From assembly GCF_006065315.1 (NCBI RefSeq), contig NZ_CP040749.1:1302001-1366000 (forward strand): a DNA stretch of 64,000 nucleotides, in the 5' to 3' direction. The notes under the pieces were generated by a model, which was not told the DNA's origin, did no database searches, and worked only from the letters and a program-made list of their open reading frames with translations. Of this stretch, positions 8,090-18,100 are shown in pieces (the first letter of the stretch is position 1; each line of letters starts with the position of its first letter). This DNA is from Aureibaculum algae (GTDB taxonomy: Bacteria > Bacteroidota > Bacteroidia > Flavobacteriales > Flavobacteriaceae). The position numbers and the translations under genes are program-made.

Positions 8090-8743
8090 ATGGCAAAAAA
8101 GAAAAATATTACCGCAAATGATCTGATGTCTTTTTATATGGACTATGTATTAGAGCATAACGAACAACCAAAGACCGTTTATGCTTTTGCAAAACATAAC
8201 AATTTTGATGAAGCTCTTTTTTACAATTTCTACGGTACCTTTGAAGCTTTAGAAAAAAGTGTTTTTAAAACGTTTTTTGAGAATACGATTATTGCATTAC
8301 ATAAAAGCGAAGAGTATGCCTCATATGAGTCTAGAGATAAGCTATTGAGTTTTTATTTCACATTCTTCGAAAACCTTACGGCAAATCGAAGTTATGTTTT
8401 ACAAGCATTGAAAGTTGATGGAAATAAATTGAAAAGTATTACTAAACTTTCAGAATTAAAAAAAGCATTTACAGATTACATTGATAGTTTGGAAATCGAA
8501 ATGGTGGATATGAAAGAAGCTAGGTTGGTGAAATTTCAGCAAAAGACGTTGAAAGAATCGGCTTGGTTACAATTAATAGTTACTATAAAGTTTTGGATGG
8601 ATGACACTTCTAAAAACTTCGAAAAAACAGATGTGTTTATAGAAAAAGCGGTTAATACAAGTTTTGATTTAATAGATACACAGCCAATCAAAAGTATTAT
8701 TGATTTAGGTAAATTTTTGTACAAAGAAAAGATGAAACTGTAA
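8090..8743 (+). CDS. TetR/AcrR-like transcriptional regulator
   Basis: A 217-residue all-helical protein. Residues 1-65 resemble a TetR helix-turn-helix in its diverged Bacteroidota form: TANDLMSFYMDYVLEH, then TVYAFAKHNNFDEALFYNFYGTFEALEKSVF, where the tyrosine-phenylalanine recognition helix is typical. The rest would be a helical ligand-binding domain. It is the first gene of an operon with an ABC1 kinase (64 bp on) and a flavin reductase. The ligand is unknown. Palindromes in its upstream region suggest autoregulation. Confidence 0.75.
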   Translation: MAKKKNITANDLMSFYMDYVLEHNEQPKTVYAFAKHNNFDEALFYNFYGTFEALEKSVFKTFFENTIIALHKSEEYASYESRDKLLSFYFTFFENLTANRSYVLQALKVDGNKLKSITKLSELKKAFTDYIDSLEIEMVDMKEARLVKFQQKTLKESAWLQLIVTIKFWMDDTSKNFEKTDVFIEKAVNTSFDLIDTQPIKSIIDLGKFLYKEKMKL

Positions 8744-8807
8744 TTGTTTAAAATCAATTATGGTAAATAATGCTCTCAGTGATTTAATTAAAACTTAAAG
8801 TTAACAG

Positions 8808-10118
8808 ATGAAAACGATCGACAGTATTCCAACTTCAAAAATACAACGTGCCTCAAAACTAGTAAAAACTGGAGCTAAGGTTGGTGTTAACTACCTGAAG
8901 TATTATGGAGATAAAATTATGAATTCAGAAGTAGAAGCAAAAGAAAGATTAAATGAAAATAATGCGAACGATATATATGATGGACTAAAACAGTTAAAAG
9001 GTAGTGCCTTAAAGGTGGCTCAAATGTTGAGTATGGAAAAGAATATTTTACCCAATGCTTATGTTGAAAAATTTTCGCTAGCTCAATTTTCTGTACCGCC
9101 CTTATCACCCCCCTTAGTCATCAAAACATTTAAGCAGTATTTTGGTAAACATCCTAATGAAATCTTTGATGTTTTTAATTCGACTTCAGTTAATGCGGCA
9201 AGTATTGGTCAAGTACATAAAGCAGAAAAAGATAATAAAGAGTTGGCGGTAAAAATACAATATCCCGGAGTTGCTCAGAGTATTAGTTCAGATTTAGCTA
9301 TGGTTAAACCTATCGCTATGAGCATGTTTAATATAAAAGGTAAAGATTCTGGTAAATATTTTAAGGAAGTAGAAGATAAGTTGATTGAAGAAACCGATTA
9401 TATTTTAGAGGTGAAACAAAGTATAGCTATGGTAAATGCCGCTAAGCACATTCCTAATTTACTTTTTCCTAGATATTATAAAGAGTTTTCTTCGGAGAGA
9501 ATTATTACCATGGATTGGATGCACGGAGAACATTTGTCTGAATTTGTAGCTCATAATGACAATCAAGAAATGGCTAATCAGTTAGGCCAAGCTCTGTGGG
9601 ATTTTTACATGTTCCAAATTCATAAATTGAAAAAAGTACATGCAGATCCACATCCTGGTAACTTTTTAATTAATAAAGAAGGTAAGCTAATTGTTATTGA
9701 TTTTGGATGTATAAAAGAAATTCCAGAAGAATTTTATATTCCTTATTTTGAACTAGCAGAAGAAGATAATATTAATAATCCTGCCATTTTTAAGGATAAG
9801 CTATATGAATTAGAAATCTTAAGAGAAGATGATTCTAAAGAGGAGATTGAATTTTTTACGAAAATGTTTCATGAAATGTTGAGCTTATTTACGCAGCCAC
9901 TACATCAAGAAGTTTTTGATTTTTCAAATCCTGAATTTTTCGAAAAAATAGGACAATTGGGCGAACGTTATTCTAAGAGTACCGAATTGAGAAAAATGAA
10001 TGGAAATAGAGGGTCTAAGCATTTTATTTATATAAACAGAACTTTTTTTGGTTTGTATAATTTAATGTTTGATTTAAAATCACAAGGAGTGAAAATAAAT
10101 AATTTTAAGAAGTTGTAA
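8808..10118 (+). CDS. ABC1/AarF/UbiB-family atypical kinase
   Basis: A 436-residue UbiB-family protein. It has the family-specific motif in a variant form (KVAQMLS at about 69, where KxGQ is usual), the alanine-rich loop NAASIGQVH at about 128, the catalytic loop HADPHPGNF at about 280, and IDFGC as the DFG motif at about 300. UbiB kinases support quinone or other lipid biosynthesis and act as ATPases at membranes. The C-terminal hydrophobic segment of longer homologues is absent. The stop codon overlaps the start of the flavin reductase by one base, so the two are translationally coupled. The substrate is unknown. Confidence 0.9.
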   Translation: MKTIDSIPTSKIQRASKLVKTGAKVGVNYLKYYGDKIMNSEVEAKERLNENNANDIYDGLKQLKGSALKVAQMLSMEKNILPNAYVEKFSLAQFSVPPLSPPLVIKTFKQYFGKHPNEIFDVFNSTSVNAASIGQVHKAEKDNKELAVKIQYPGVAQSISSDLAMVKPIAMSMFNIKGKDSGKYFKEVEDKLIEETDYILEVKQSIAMVNAAKHIPNLLFPRYYKEFSSERIITMDWMHGEHLSEFVAHNDNQEMANQLGQALWDFYMFQIHKLKKVHADPHPGNFLINKEGKLIVIDFGCIKEIPEEFYIPYFELAEEDNINNPAIFKDKLYELEILREDDSKEEIEFFTKMFHEMLSLFTQPLHQEVFDFSNPEFFEKIGQLGERYSKSTELRKMNGNRGSKHFIYINRTFFGLYNLMFDLKSQGVKINNFKKL

Positions 10119-10732
10119 TGGCCTATTTTAGTAAAGCCGATCTTGATAATTTGCATCATCTGTATAGAATTAATCTAATAAATAGTTGTACCGGTTATAA
10201 ATCGGCTAATTTAATTGGTTCAAAATCGGCAGATAATTTTGAAAACCTAGCTGTGTTTAGTTCGGTAACCCACATGGGGTCTCATCCGCCATTGTTAGGT
10301 GTGTTTTTTAGACCAACAACTGTTGCTAGAAATACCTATGAAAATATTAAGGCGACGGGAGTGTATACCATCAATCACATTAATGAAGAGGTTATAGAAG
10401 ATGCTCACCATACTTCCGCTAAATATGATAAGCTCATCTCAGAGTTTGAAAAGACTGATTTAAAACCAGAGTACCTAAATGCTTTTACAGCTCCTTTTGT
10501 TACAGGTGCTCCTGTAAAATTGGCCATGAAGTTTGTTGAAGAATATGAAATAAAGAGCAATGGTGTTATTTTAGTAATAGGTGAAATAATCGATTTACAT
10601 ATACAAGATGATATGTTGCAAAATGATGGTTTTATAAACCTTACTTCAGGAAAAGTGGCAGCCATAAACGGTTTAGACGGCTATGCAATACCTCAATTAA
10701 AAAAAAGATTAGATTACCAACGTCCAAAGTAA
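10118..10732 (+). CDS. Flavin reductase-like (FMN-binding split-barrel) protein
   Basis: A 204-residue flavin reductase-like protein. The FMN-binding split-barrel is recognisable from NLIGSKSADNFENLAVFSSVTHMGSHPPLLGVFFRP, where the usual family motif places the FMN phosphate, followed by TGVYTINHINE. It probably uses NAD(P)H to reduce a flavin for a partner enzyme, or is a flavoprotein with its own substrate. Its ATG overlaps the stop of the ABC1 kinase gene by one base (TAATG). The coupling suggests a joint role in a quinone or lipid redox reaction, which is inference. Confidence 0.85.
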   Translation: MAYFSKADLDNLHHLYRINLINSCTGYKSANLIGSKSADNFENLAVFSSVTHMGSHPPLLGVFFRPTTVARNTYENIKATGVYTINHINEEVIEDAHHTSAKYDKLISEFEKTDLKPEYLNAFTAPFVTGAPVKLAMKFVEEYEIKSNGVILVIGEIIDLHIQDDMLQNDGFINLTSGKVAAINGLDGYAIPQLKKRLDYQRPK

Positions 10733-10946
10733 TATTGTATTCATACTTATTATATTAAACGGAGGGCCTTATTGTAACATATCCAATTGGGTTCAAGTTA
10801 AATTTAGAGTTTACTATTGAAATAAATCTGTTCTAATTGCATATTTTAATTGTGAAAATGATAATGTAAAAAATTAATTATCAGCTTTTTATATGTTAAA
10901 ATGGCGTTTTTTAATCATATTTTAAAAGTGATTTAAAAAAAAGGAC

Positions 10947-10954
10947 TAAATTTG
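10947..10954 (+). promoter_or_regulatory. Candidate -7 box for the cysteate-synthase-like gene
   Basis: TAAATTTG matches TAnnTTTG exactly, 34 bp before the ATG at 10989. The -33 region lacks a clean TTTG. The rest of the 256-bp intergenic stretch (10733-10988) shows no gene or RNA I can name. Confidence 0.5.
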
Positions 10955-10988
10955 CCCGTTAGTTAATAGTAATTAGAATTGATTTTTT

Positions 10989-12026
10989 ATGAGTCATAAA
11001 TTAGGTATTAACCAGAACATTTTAGAGCTTATTGGTAATACACCAATGATTAAGTTAAATAAAATTACCGACGAATTAGAAGGTGAGTTCTATACAAAGT
11101 TTGAAGGTTATAACCCAGGTCATTCAACAAAAGATAGAATTGCCCATCATATTATTGAACAAGCTGAAAAAGAAGGTTTAATTAAAAAAGGCACAACAAT
11201 AATTGAGACTACATCAGGTAATACTGGTTTTAGTATTGCAATGGTTAGTAGAATAAAAGGTTATGATTGTATTTTAGCAGTAACGTCAAAGTCATCAAGT
11301 GATAAAATTGACATGTTAAAGGCCATGGGAGCAAAGGTATATGTTTGCCCAGCTCATGTAAGTGCTGACGATCCGCGTTCTTATTATAATGTTGCAAAAA
11401 AATTGCATTCAGAAATAGCAGATTCAGTTTATATCAACCAATATTTTAATCAATTAAATACTGATGCACATTATAATTCTACCGGACCTGAAATATGGGA
11501 ACAAACGGATGGTGAAATAACTCATTTAGTTGCAGCCAGTGGAACAGGTGGTACAATTTCTGGAACTTCAAGATATTTAAAAGAGCAAAACCCTAATATA
11601 AAAATTATTGGTGTAGATGCATATGGTTCAGTATTGAAAAAATTCCATGAAACAGGAGAATTAGATACTAAAGAGAGTTATCCGTATCGTATTGAAGGCT
11701 TAGGTAAAAATTTAATACCGACGGCAACAGATTTTGATGTTATTGACAAATTTGAAAAGGTAAGTGATGAAGATAGTGCCCATAGAGCTAGAGAAATTGC
11801 ATTATCAGAAGGCGTTTTTGCTGGTTATACAAGTGGAGCCGCTATGCAAGCGGTATTTCAATTAGCGAAAAAAGGTGAATTTGATGAAAATAGCAAGGTA
11901 GTTGTTATTTTTCCTGATCACGGTTCAAGATATATGAGTAAAATTTACAGTGATGATTGGATGCAAGAACAAGGTTTTTTCGATACAGAAAAATTTGCAC
12001 ATTCAGAAATTGAATTTATAAAATAA
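10989..12026 (+). CDS. capA: PLP-dependent cysteine-synthase-family enzyme, probable cysteate synthase
   Basis: A 345-residue fold-type II PLP enzyme. Visible are the N-terminal [11 protein letters not shown], the PLP lysine K48 in NPGHSTKDR, the phosphate/substrate loop TTSGNTGF at about 75, the PLP phosphate loop GTGGTISGT at about 180, and TSGAA near the C-terminus. By sequence alone it could be an O-acetylserine sulfhydrylase. The next gene resembles the cysteate fatty acyltransferase of Flavobacterium, and capnine pathways use a cysteine-synthase homologue that makes cysteate from phosphoserine and sulfite, so I favour that role. This is inferred from family and context. A terminator separates the two genes. 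Confidence 0.6.
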   Translation: MSHKLGINQNILELIGNTPMIKLNKITDELEGEFYTKFEGYNPGHSTKDRIAHHIIEQAEKEGLIKKGTTIIETTSGNTGFSIAMVSRIKGYDCILAVTSKSSSDKIDMLKAMGAKVYVCPAHVSADDPRSYYNVAKKLHSEIADSVYINQYFNQLNTDAHYNSTGPEIWEQTDGEITHLVAASGTGGTISGTSRYLKEQNPNIKIIGVDAYGSVLKKFHETGELDTKESYPYRIEGLGKNLIPTATDFDVIDKFEKVSDEDSAHRAREIALSEGVFAGYTSGAAMQAVFQLAKKGEFDENSKVVVIFPDHGSRYMSKIYSDDWMQEQGFFDTEKFAHSEIEFIK

Positions 12027-12041
12027 ATGATTTAAAGTTTC

Positions 12042-12069
12042 AAAAGGCTTCGTTAGTGAAGCCTTTTTT
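12042..12069 (+). terminator. Rho-independent terminator after the cysteate-synthase-like gene
   Basis: AAAAGGCTTC (12042-12051) pairs with GAAGCCTTTT (12058-12067), 6-nt loop, then a T run. Confidence 0.85.
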
Positions 12070-12175
12070 TTATATAATTCATTTAAAATTAGTAACTTGT
12101 TAAAAAAGAGTGGTGAGGTAATTCAAAATACGTTAAAAAATACGTTACTTTGCAAAATTAAATTAGAGATTCGAG

Positions 12176-13423
12176 ATGAAAGATTTATTTGAAAGAATAA
12201 TTAACGATAAAGGGCCTTTAGGTAAATGGGCCGAGCAAGCGGAAGGATATTATGTGTTTCCAAAGTTAGAAGGACCTATTTCAAATAGAATGGGTTTTAA
12301 CGGTAAAAAAGTGATCACTTGGAGTATAAATGATTACTTAGGTTTAGCTAATCATCCAGAAGTTATAAAAGCCGATGCTGCGGCTGCTGCAGAACACGGT
12401 ATGGCATACCCAATGGGTGCCAGAATGATGTCTGGGCATACACAATTTCATGAGCAATTAGAACAAGAATGTGCGAAGTTCGTTCATAAGGAAGCTGCAT
12501 ATTTAGTTAATTTCGGTTACCAAGGAATGGTATCTGCGATAGATGCTTTAGTTACTAAACATGATGTTATTGTTTATGACATGGATACACATGCCTGTAT
12601 TATTGATGGTGTGCGTTTACATGCAGGTAAGCGTTTTGTTTACAAACATAATGATGTAGAGAGTTTAGAAAAAAACTTAAAAAGAGCAACTAAAATGGCT
12701 ACTGAAAACGGCGGTGGAATTTTAGTAATATCAGAAGGTGTTTTTGGTATGCGGGGCGAACAAGGTAAATTAAAAGAAATTGTTGCTCTTAAGGAAAAAT
12801 ATAATTTTAGATTTTTAGTAGATGATGCTCACGGATTCGGAACCTTAGGTGAAGGTGGAAGAGGAGCGGGTGTAGAGCAAGGTGTTCAAGATGGTATTGA
12901 TGTTTATTTTGCGACTTTCGCAAAATCTATGGCTGGTATTGGAGCATTTTTCGCTGCTGATAAAGATATTATACAGTACTTAAAATACAATATGCGTTCG
13001 CAAATGTTTGCAAAATCATTACCTATGGTTATGGTTAAAGGAGCATTAAAACGTTTGGATATGTTACGTACCATGCCTGAGTTGAAAGAAAAACTTTGGG
13101 AAAATGTAAATGCATTACAGTCAGGTTTAAAAGAAAATGGATTTGATATTGGTAACACAAATACCTGTGTAACACCAGTCTTTTTAGAAGGTGATATACC
13201 AGAAGCAATGGCTATGGTAAATGATTTGAGAGAAAATCATGGTATTTTCTGTTCTATTGTGGTCTACCCAGTAATTCCAAAAGGAATGATTTTATTAAGA
13301 ATGATTCCAACTGCAGCTCATACTTTAGACGATGTAAAAGCGACAATAATTGCATTTTCTGAGATTAGAGATAAACTAAAACAAGGTGTTTATAAGAAAA
13401 TTGCCGAAGCAATGCTCGGATAA
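12176..13423 (+). CDS. capB: Alpha-oxoamine synthase, probable cysteate fatty acyltransferase
   Basis: A 415-residue fold-type I PLP enzyme of the alpha-oxoamine synthase family, which condenses an amino acid with an acyl-CoA. The PLP lysine is in ATFAKSMAG at about 252, with VDDAHGFGT at about 217 and the substrate region MGARMMSGHTQFHEQLE at about 80. It closely resembles, from memory, the Flavobacterium johnsoniae protein shown to make the sulfonolipid capnine, rather than Bacteroides serine palmitoyltransferase. Capnine sits in the outer membrane of gliding Bacteroidota. The upstream cysteate-synthase-like gene supports this reading. Serine palmitoyltransferase remains the main alternative. 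Confidence 0.75.
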   Translation: MKDLFERIINDKGPLGKWAEQAEGYYVFPKLEGPISNRMGFNGKKVITWSINDYLGLANHPEVIKADAAAAAEHGMAYPMGARMMSGHTQFHEQLEQECAKFVHKEAAYLVNFGYQGMVSAIDALVTKHDVIVYDMDTHACIIDGVRLHAGKRFVYKHNDVESLEKNLKRATKMATENGGGILVISEGVFGMRGEQGKLKEIVALKEKYNFRFLVDDAHGFGTLGEGGRGAGVEQGVQDGIDVYFATFAKSMAGIGAFFAADKDIIQYLKYNMRSQMFAKSLPMVMVKGALKRLDMLRTMPELKEKLWENVNALQSGLKENGFDIGNTNTCVTPVFLEGDIPEAMAMVNDLRENHGIFCSIVVYPVIPKGMILLRMIPTAAHTLDDVKATIIAFSEIRDKLKQGVYKKIAEAMLG

Positions 13424-13446
13424 TAATATACATTTTAGAAAATATA

Positions 13447-13487
13447 AAATCCCAAATTCTAATTCTTAGAGTTTGGGATTTTTTTGT
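13447..13487 (+). terminator. Rho-independent terminator after the acyltransferase gene
   Basis: AAATCCCAAA (13447-13456) pairs with TTTGGGATTT (13472-13481), with a smaller CTAA/TTAG stem inside, then a T run. Confidence 0.85.
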
Positions 13488-13541
13488 TTATGAGTATTTT
13501 CTTTATAAATTGAACCTTTAAAATTCAAAGAGATCTAATCA

Positions 13542-13886
13542 ATGGCATACGATGAGCATTTAGGTGAACGAATCAATGAAATATTGAAAACTAAAAACGT
13601 TTCATTTAATAGTAAAAAAATGATGGGTGGCTTAATTTTTATGGTCAACGAAAAAATGACATGCGGTATCCATATAGATAAGAAATATGGAGATAGTTTG
13701 TTGATGGCTAAAATTGGTATGGAAGCTTATGAAGAAGAAATTAAAAAAGAGGTATGTCTACCAATGGACTTTACGGGAAGACCAATGAAAGGGTATATTT
13801 TTATAACTCCAAGTGGTTTTGATCTGGATGCTGATTTAGAATATTGGATTGATAAAGCTTTAGATTTTAATAAAATTAAGAAATAG
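13542..13886 (+). CDS. TfoX/Sxy N-terminal domain protein
   Basis: A 114-residue protein matching the TfoX N-terminal domain: KKMMGGLIFMVNEKMTCGIH near residues 25-44, then LLMAKIGMEAYEEEI and FTGRPMKGYIFITPSGFDLDADLEYWIDKALDF. In gamma-proteobacteria full-length TfoX/Sxy proteins promote competence; stand-alone N-terminal domains like this one are common elsewhere and their role is unknown. There is no signal peptide or membrane segment. It ends 27 bp from the convergent tsaD gene. Confidence 0.85.
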   Translation: MAYDEHLGERINEILKTKNVSFNSKKMMGGLIFMVNEKMTCGIHIDKKYGDSLLMAKIGMEAYEEEIKKEVCLPMDFTGRPMKGYIFITPSGFDLDADLEYWIDKALDFNKIKK

Positions 13887-13912
13887 TATATACGATATCT
13901 TGACCTTAAGAT

Positions 13913-14941
13913 CTAAAATTTCATCCTCGCACTTGCCGTAATTCCCAAATCATCAAACTGCTCATCTAAATATTTATAATACCCCACTATTCCAATCATA
14001 GCAGCATTATCCATGGTATATTCAAATTTCGGAATATAGGTGGTCCAATTATATTTGTTTTCAGCTTCCTTTAAAACTTTTCGTATTTCAGAATTTGCAG
14101 AAACTCCTCCAGCAATGGCAATATGTTTAATACCTGTCTGTTTTACGGCTTTTTTCAATTTATTCATTAGTATAGTCGAAATGGTAAATTGTATAGAAGC
14201 ACAGATATCATTTAGGTTTTCTTCAATGAAATTAGAGTTTTCTTTGACTTGTTTTTGAATAAAATAAAGAATAGCAGTTTTTAATCCACTAAAACTAAAA
14301 TCGAGTGGATTCTTAGTTTTTGGTTTTGTAAAAATATAAGCATTCGGATTTCCTAATTGTGCATGTTTGTCTACCAATGGACCGCCAGGATAAGGCAAGC
14401 CTAAAATTTTAGCAGATTTATCGAAAGCTTCACCAACGGCATCATCAATGGTTTCTCCAATAACTTCCATCGTAAAATGATCAGTTATTTTTACAATTTG
14501 TGTGTGCCCTCCACTTATGGTTAAACATAAAAAGGGAAAAGGTGGTTTTTGTTGATTCTCATCATTTATAAAATGAGCCAAAATATGAGCTTGCATATGG
14601 TTGACACCAATAAGTGGTATGTCTAAGGCTAAAGCCATGGATTTGGCAAAAGAACTGCCCACTAATAAAGATCCCATTAAACCTGGGCCTTTTGTAAATG
14701 CGATAGCATTTAATTGTTTTTTATCAATTCCAGCTTGCTTTAGTGCCTGAGCAACAACAGGTACAATATTTTGCTGATGTGCTCTTGAGGCCAATTCAGG
14801 AACCACACCACCATATTGCGAATGAATTTCTTGATTAGCCACAACATTACACAATACTTTGTCGTTGTGTAAGATAGCCACCCCTGTGTCATCGCAAGAT
14901 GATTCTATAGCTAAAATATATGTTGAATTATTTGTTTTCAA
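13913..14941 (-). CDS. tsaD: tRNA N6-adenosine threonylcarbamoyltransferase
   Basis: A 342-residue TsaD of the standard bacterial length. It transfers the threonylcarbamoyl group to A37 of ANN-reading tRNAs, acting with TsaB and TsaE. The metal-binding motif HMQAHILAH is at about residue 111, ESSCDDTGVA at the N-terminus, SGGHTQIV at about 135, and GGVSANSEIR near the C-terminus. There is no sign of damage. It is divergent from the TamB-like gene, an arrangement I recall as conserved in Flavobacteriaceae. Confidence 0.97.
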   Translation of the reverse strand: MKTNNSTYILAIESSCDDTGVAILHNDKVLCNVVANQEIHSQYGGVVPELASRAHQQNIVPVVAQALKQAGIDKKQLNAIAFTKGPGLMGSLLVGSSFAKSMALALDIPLIGVNHMQAHILAHFINDENQQKPPFPFLCLTISGGHTQIVKITDHFTMEVIGETIDDAVGEAFDKSAKILGLPYPGGPLVDKHAQLGNPNAYIFTKPKTKNPLDFSFSGLKTAILYFIQKQVKENSNFIEENLNDICASIQFTISTILMNKLKKAVKQTGIKHIAIAGGVSANSEIRKVLKEAENKYNWTTYIPKFEYTMDNAAMIGIVGYYKYLDEQFDDLGITASARMKF

Positions 14942-15027
14942 GTTTAACCTTATTATTTTTATTTATACTCCTTAATTATAGTAAGAGCGTATGCTATTTT
15001 ACGTCTGAACCTCATGAGTTTTGTAAC

Positions 15028-15069
15028 TAAATACATAATATGAATATTTAAGACAAATTTATGTATTTA
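15028..15069. repeat. 11-bp inverted repeat in the tsaD/tamB divergent region
   Basis: TAAATACATAA (15028-15038) and TTATGTATTTA (15059-15069) are exact reverse complements 20 bp apart. A minus-strand TAAATTTG (15054-15061), a possible -7 box for tsaD, lies within it. Confidence 0.5.
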
Positions 15070-15125
15070 AGGCATAAAATTTGTACCTGTAAATTGTGTA
15101 ATTTTAGCACGGTAAATTTATAACA

Positions 15126-18100
15126 ATTAAAACTATCAAAAGAGCAAAAAAAATAATTGTAAGAACACTATTAATTTTATTATTATTAGTGGTCGTATCT
15201 GTTGTTCTACTTTCGCTACCTATAGTTCAAACTAAACTTGCCAAAATTGTTACCAACAGTTTAAATAAAACCTATAACACCAATATTGTTGTTCAAAAAG
15301 TAGATTTATCTTATTTGGGCAATGTTAAATTAAAAGGAGTTCAAATTGACGATCATCATAATGATACTTTAATTTATGTAAATGAAATTTCTACATCAGT
15401 TTTTAGTTATAAAAATATTTTAGATAATAAACTTGAATTTGGTGAAGTTGATGTTTCAGGCCTTTATATGCATATGAAGACCTATAATGGTGAAGAACAA
15501 GATAACTTATCTGTTTTTATTGATAAGTTTGATAGTAAGGATTCAAAACCATCAACAACCCCCTTTTTATTAACTTCTTCCAAGTTAAATATTGACAATG
15601 CTAATTTTTATTTATTTGATAAAAATAAGCAGGAAGATGCGATTGTGTATTATAAGAATATAATAGGGATTGTAGATGATTTTAAAATTGAAGGACCAAA
15701 AGTTTATGCAAACGTAAGGAGGGTTTCTCTGGTAGAAAATCATGGTATTGAAGTTAAACAATTGACTTCAAATTTTATTTATACCAAAACTAAAATGACG
15801 TTTGACACTACCTATTTGGAAACAAAGAACTCTAACGTAAGTGCAGATTTTACTTTTAACTATAATCGGGAAGATTTAGCAGATTTTAATAATAGGGTAC
15901 AAATCGATGCTGTAGTTACGAAAGCGGAAGTATCACTAATTGATTTGAATAAGTTTTATAGTGAAATAGGATTAAATGATAAGGTCAATTTTACTACTAA
16001 TTTAAAAGGAACTTTAAACGATTTTAAACTGACAAGCTTTGAATTAGAGTCAAATAGAAAGTCCATAATTAATGGACATTTTCATTTTAAAAATGCGATA
16101 AATAAAGAAAATGGTTTTTCATTAACTGCTAATATCAATGAGCTTACATCGAACTATGAAAATTTAAAGATAATATTACCTAATCTTTTAGGTGAAAATT
16201 TACCACCAGCAGTGGGTAAATTAGGTAGGTTTAGTGTAACTGGTCAATCATTCATAACTACTACCTTAATGAATGCTGATGTTATTGTTAAAACAGATTT
16301 GGGTAAAATTATTACCAATTTAAAAATGACAGATATCAATGACATAAATAATGCTAAATATATTGGTGAAATTGAATTTGTAGATTTAGAATTTGGTAAA
16401 ATAATACAAGATAGTCTTGTAGGTAAATTATCATTAATTGCAGATATAAAAGGCAAAGGCTTTACCTTAGATCATATTAATACTTCCATAAATGGTAATA
16501 TTTTTAAACATCAATATAAGGGGTATACCTATAATGATATTGATATTAATGGAGTGTTTAAAAACAAACATTTTAATGGAAGTTTAGTTTCTAAAGATGA
16601 AAATTTACAAATGAGTTTTACAGGTTTGGCAGATTTATCCAAAAAAGTATATGATTTTGATTTTGTTGCAGATGTGGAGTATTCAGATTTTAATAAACTC
16701 AATCTATTTAAAAGAGATTCCATGGCAATCCTTAAGGGAAAAATAGATATAAAATTGCGAGGAAATTCTTTAGACAATATTGCGGGTGAAATAAACTTTT
16801 CTAATGCTTCCTATACCAATCAAAACGATAATTACTTTTTTACTGACTTTAAAGTTGCGTCAGAATTTCAGGATAGTATAAGGGTTGTAACTATTAACTC
16901 CACTGATATTATAGAAGGTAAAATAAAAGGGATCTTTAAGTATAATGAAATAGGAAAACTAGCAACAAATTCATTTGCTGGTATTTATGCTAATTATACA
17001 CCTGCTGTTGTAACAAAAGGGCAATTTATCGATTTCAATTTTAAAATTTATAATAAGATTGTTGATGTATTCTTTCCAGAGGTGAAAATAGGGGCTAATT
17101 CAACTATTAAAGGGGTAATTAGTTCTGATTCTGACCAATTTGAACTGACAGTGAAATCACCACACATCGATGCCTATGACAATCTTATTGAAAACATTAG
17201 ATTACAAATTGATAATAAAAATCCAATTTATAACACGCTATTAAGTGTCGATGAAATCAAAACTAAATATTATAATGTTGCAGATGTAAACTTGGTAAAT
17301 GTAACTTTGAATGACACACTATTTTTTAGAACAGATTTTGTTGGTGGTAAAGATTTAAAGGAAAAGTATGATCTAAGTTTTTATCATACAATTAATGAGA
17401 ATAATAAATCGGTTGTAGGTTTAAAAAAATCAAATATTGTTTTTAAAGAAAACAACTGGGCCATAAACCCAACGAACAATAATCAAAATAAAATTGTATT
17501 TGACAAGGGGTTTAACACCTTTGCTTTCGATAAGTTTACGGTTTCTCATGAAGATCAAATTATTGATATGGCCGGTATTATTAATGGCAAAAGCAATAAA
17601 GACCTTACGTTGAATTTAAAAAATGTAGATTTAAATGGCATAACGCCATATATTGATGGCTTTGTGATGAAAGGCTTAGTGAATGGAAAAGTTAATTACA
17701 AACAAATGAACGGAGAGTCTTTTCCGTTGGCCAATGTTTCCATTAATGACTTTTATATAAATGATATAAAGCAAGGTAATCTTTTTATAACCGCACAAGG
17801 AGACAACTCCATTGATCAATATCATGTTGCAGCAAGATTAACAAATGACCGATTTGATGTTTTTGTTGCCGATGGTGAAATTGATTTTTCAGTAGAACAA
17901 CCTACAATTCTTGCCAATTATAATTTTTACGAGTTTAACATAAATTCTTTTAGCGATTTAGGGAAAGATGTACTAACCAATATAAGAGGTAAGATAAAAG
18001 GAAATGGAACCGTTTCTGGGTTACTTGAGAATCCTGATTTTAATGGGACACTAACCTTAGATAACGCGGGTCTAAAAATACCCTATTTAAATGTTGATTT

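Noticed and set aside
10733..10988. Possible riboswitch before the cysteate-synthase-like gene
   Set aside because: GGAGGGCC and CCAATTGG caught my eye, but I could not fold them into a known SAM or other riboswitch.
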